DNA from: Rhodothermia bacterium
GTDB lineage: Bacteria > Bacteroidota > Rhodothermia > Rhodothermales > JABDKH01
NCBI GenBank assembly: GCA_018679295.1
Contig: JAHHLP010000401.1
Location: forward strand, 1-7,823
Direction of reading: 5' to 3'
DNA length: 7,823 nucleotides
The translations under genes and the position numbers were made by a program. Positions 6,212 to 7,823 of the stretch are shown here, piece by piece. The notes under the pieces were generated by a model. That model was not told the DNA's origin. It saw nothing but the letters and a program-made list of their open reading frames with translations, and ran no database searches. Numbering within the stretch: the stretch's first letter is position 1; each line of letters starts with the position of its first letter.

Positions 6212-7579
6212 ATGACCCGGACAGTGAACCGACCCGCAGGCGCTCTACTGGTTGTGGCGTTGATGCTGTTTGCAGCTTGCAACGAACAACCCGACGCCAA
6301 CACCGTGACCAGTTATCTGCAGGGATCGGTCACGACCAGAGCCGAAGTGGATTCAATTCGCGACTACCGAGGCTTTGAGGTACTCGTCGCGTCGGCCGAT
6401 GGCTTGGCGGACACACTTGGCATCGCCATTACTGACAGCACCGGATCGTTCTCGATGACAATCGTTGGTCCGGAACGTGGAATCTATCCTCTGCTTGTAC
6501 GCCGGCGAGGAGCACTTCTCAAGCAGGGTCAGATTGTGGTGGCCGACGGTGACTCGGCGACAATGAATCTCCGCATTCCCGATGGCCGCCGGCCGCTGGT
6601 CATTCGTTCGAAAGAGAACGCAGCCTGGCTCGCTTATCGGAACACCAAAGCCGTCCACAACCGTGAATTGCTGGCGATCGTGCAGTCGGGAGATCTGACG
6701 GAACAGAGCCATCGCGACCGATTCGCACTAACGGCTGAACTTCTGTGGAATCTTCAAAGTCAGTTTCCCGGCACCATCGGAGCGGAAATAGCGGCAGCTG
6801 AATCCATCCTGATGCTGGACGGCATCCGCGACTCCATGGCCGTGGAGCGAGCGTTAACGCTCGATGTGGACGCCCCCGGGTTTGTGGATGTAGCCAGAGC
6901 CGTGCGCCGGGCGGAATCGCGGCGAAAAGGGCTTGATGCAGCCGTTGGCAGACTCGAGTCGTTTAAAGAGAAGGCTACCTCGGCGAACAGGAAGGCCGCT
7001 TTCGAGTCAGAAATCGTCTTGGCTCTGGTCGACAGCGGTCGTGTTGAAAACGCAATTGCGCGAGCCAGAAATTTGAGATCAGATTATGGTGATACGGAGT
7101 GGGCCGGTTGGGCCAAAGACGCGATATACGAACTCGAGAACTTGATGCCAGGTATGCCCGCCCCCGAAGTGGCCGGCCGCACGTGGTCAGGCGATCAATT
7201 CGATCTTTCTTCCGAATCCGTCGGGACGTTCCTACTCGAGTTCTTTCAACCGCGCGACAACGGGTTCCTTCGCGAAGCGTCCATTCGAGATTCACTGATA
7301 CAAGTCGCGTCAGCAAACGGCGTCACCTATGTGTCCGTCTCCGTTGATCCCGATTCTGTGATTAACGAAGCGTTCTTCGAATCGAGGGACTCCGCCAGGA
7401 TCCAGTTGGCACTGTCCGGAGGAAGGGACGACTCGTTTGCGAAGGCCTACAATGTTCAGGTCCTCCCCAAGCGGATCCTGATTCATCAGGGTCGCATTGT
7501 AGCGAAGTATACCGGAGCAGGAACGTTGCCGGCCCTCATGAGAGACATCGCTCAGATCGGTGCAACGCCGCCCTCATAG
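6212..7579 (+). CDS. Lipoprotein with a thioredoxin-like domain lacking active-site cysteines
   Basis: Seen: 455 residues. The N-terminus has a short basic segment, a hydrophobic core ALLVVALMLFAA and Cys23, a plausible lipobox although Phe rather than Leu sits at -3. Residues ~33-120 are beta-rich and resemble a carboxypeptidase-regulatory-like fold (TDSTGSFSMTI). Residues ~130-310 are mostly helical and charged, perhaps TPR-like. From PGMPAPEV (~313) to the end there is a thioredoxin/AhpC-TSA-like fold with VLPKRILIHQGRIVAKY, which holds the expected cis-Pro. At the usual WCxxC site (FWxxWCxxC in TlpA/ResA) the chain reads FFQPRDNGFLRE (344-355), with Asp349 and Phe352 in place of the cysteines. 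Cys23 is the only cysteine, so thiol-disulfide chemistry is ruled out. Inference: an envelope-anchored protein with a structural or binding role. The ATG is 1 bp after the gatB stop. I cannot assign a specific function. Confidence 0.8.
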   Translation: MTRTVNRPAGALLVVALMLFAACNEQPDANTVTSYLQGSVTTRAEVDSIRDYRGFEVLVASADGLADTLGIAITDSTGSFSMTIVGPERGIYPLLVRRRGALLKQGQIVVADGDSATMNLRIPDGRRPLVIRSKENAAWLAYRNTKAVHNRELLAIVQSGDLTEQSHRDRFALTAELLWNLQSQFPGTIGAEIAAAESILMLDGIRDSMAVERALTLDVDAPGFVDVARAVRRAESRRKGLDAAVGRLESFKEKATSANRKAAFESEIVLALVDSGRVENAIARARNLRSDYGDTEWAGWAKDAIYELENLMPGMPAPEVAGRTWSGDQFDLSSESVGTFLLEFFQPRDNGFLREASIRDSLIQVASANGVTYVSVSVDPDSVINEAFFESRDSARIQLALSGGRDDSFAKAYNVQVLPKRILIHQGRIVAKYTGAGTLPALMRDIAQIGATPPS

Positions 7580-7640
7580 ATCGAAAGGAGTCGGCAAAAT
7601 AAGCCGCCAGAAATCACCCACGGAAAGAATAGGTACAGAG

Positions 7641-7823
7641 ATGCTGATCGCAGGAAATTGGAAGATGAACACGGACGTTAGCTCGGCGATCGAGCTGGCG
7701 CGCAACATTGTCGAGTCGCTCAATGAACACGAAGAGGTCAGCGTTGCGATTTGCCCGCCGGCAGTGAATCTTGCCGACGTCGCAAGGGCGATAGACGGCT
7801 CGTCGGTTTATCTGGGTGCACAG
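7641..7823 (+). CDS. tpiA: Triosephosphate isomerase, N-terminal part (3' truncated by window edge)
   Basis: Role (family knowledge): interconverts dihydroxyacetone phosphate and glyceraldehyde 3-phosphate in glycolysis and gluconeogenesis as a cytoplasmic TIM-barrel dimer. Seen: 61 codons open from ATG 7641 to the window end, about a quarter of the normal ~250 residues. The opening MLIAGNWKMN carries the substrate-binding Asn6 and Lys8. VAICPPAVNLADV forms the second strand and the sequence stops at YLGAQ, just where the family's conserved LGAQN segment is expected. The catalytic His and Glu lie beyond the edge. Only a weak AGG at 7631-7633 serves as ribosome-binding site. The 61-bp gap after the lipoprotein gene has no convincing terminator, so read-through from the bcp-gatB unit is plausible. 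Confidence 0.96.
   Translation, partial: MLIAGNWKMNTDVSSAIELARNIVESLNEHEEVSVAICPPAVNLADVARAIDGSSVYLGAQ

Noticed and set aside
7584..7590. Shine-Dalgarno-like aaaggag just after the lipoprotein stop
   Set aside because: No ATG, GTG or TTG follows within a usable distance and tpiA starts about 50 bp further on, so it is probably chance or a relic.
7592..7606. Small stem cggc/gccg with 7-nt AT-rich loop between the lipoprotein gene and tpiA
   Set aside because: The stem is only 4 bp and no T run follows, so it is not a credible terminator.

Overview
The window is moderately GC-rich bacterial chromosome with every gene on the + strand and no mobile element, CRISPR array or RNA gene that I can recognise. 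The gene families point to the Bacteroidota/Rhodothermota side of the tree, probably a Rhodothermia-like organism. The reasons are a TonB-type C-terminal domain, a 2-oxoacid dehydrogenase E1 with alpha and beta subunits fused in one chain, a GatB with a 'LGHPGTLP' segment, and a lipoprotein with a thioredoxin-like C-terminus. This placement is an inference from family resemblance, not from a phylogenetic marker.

Layout: (1) 1-380, the 3' end of a tonB-like energy transducer gene. (2) 381-521, a short intergenic stretch with an AT-rich promoter candidate. (3) 522-2015, a large membrane phosphoglycosyl transferase that would start exopolysaccharide or O-antigen repeat units on undecaprenyl phosphate. 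(4) 2038-4023, a fused E1 alpha-beta subunit of a branched-chain-type 2-oxoacid dehydrogenase. (5) 4024-4186, a 163-bp intergenic region with an inverted repeat. (6) 4187-4675, a Bcp/PrxQ-type peroxiredoxin. (7) 4708-6210, GatB of the tRNA-dependent amidotransferase. (8) 6212-7579, a lipoprotein with a thioredoxin-like domain that has no active-site cysteines. (9) 7641-7823, the first 61 codons of triosephosphate isomerase, cut by the window edge.

Genes 6 to 9 are tightly spaced (ATGA overlap or 32 bp, then 1 bp, then 61 bp) and could be one transcription unit. Genes 3 and 4 are 22 bp apart. The genes do not form an obvious single pathway: they cover housekeeping redox defence, translation fidelity, central carbon metabolism and envelope functions. 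I do not see a previously undescribed multi-gene system. The most notable details are the gatB 5' end, where a well-placed ATG overlapping the bcp stop is followed after nine codons by an in-frame amber codon and then a TTG start, and the redox-dead thioredoxin-like lipoprotein.
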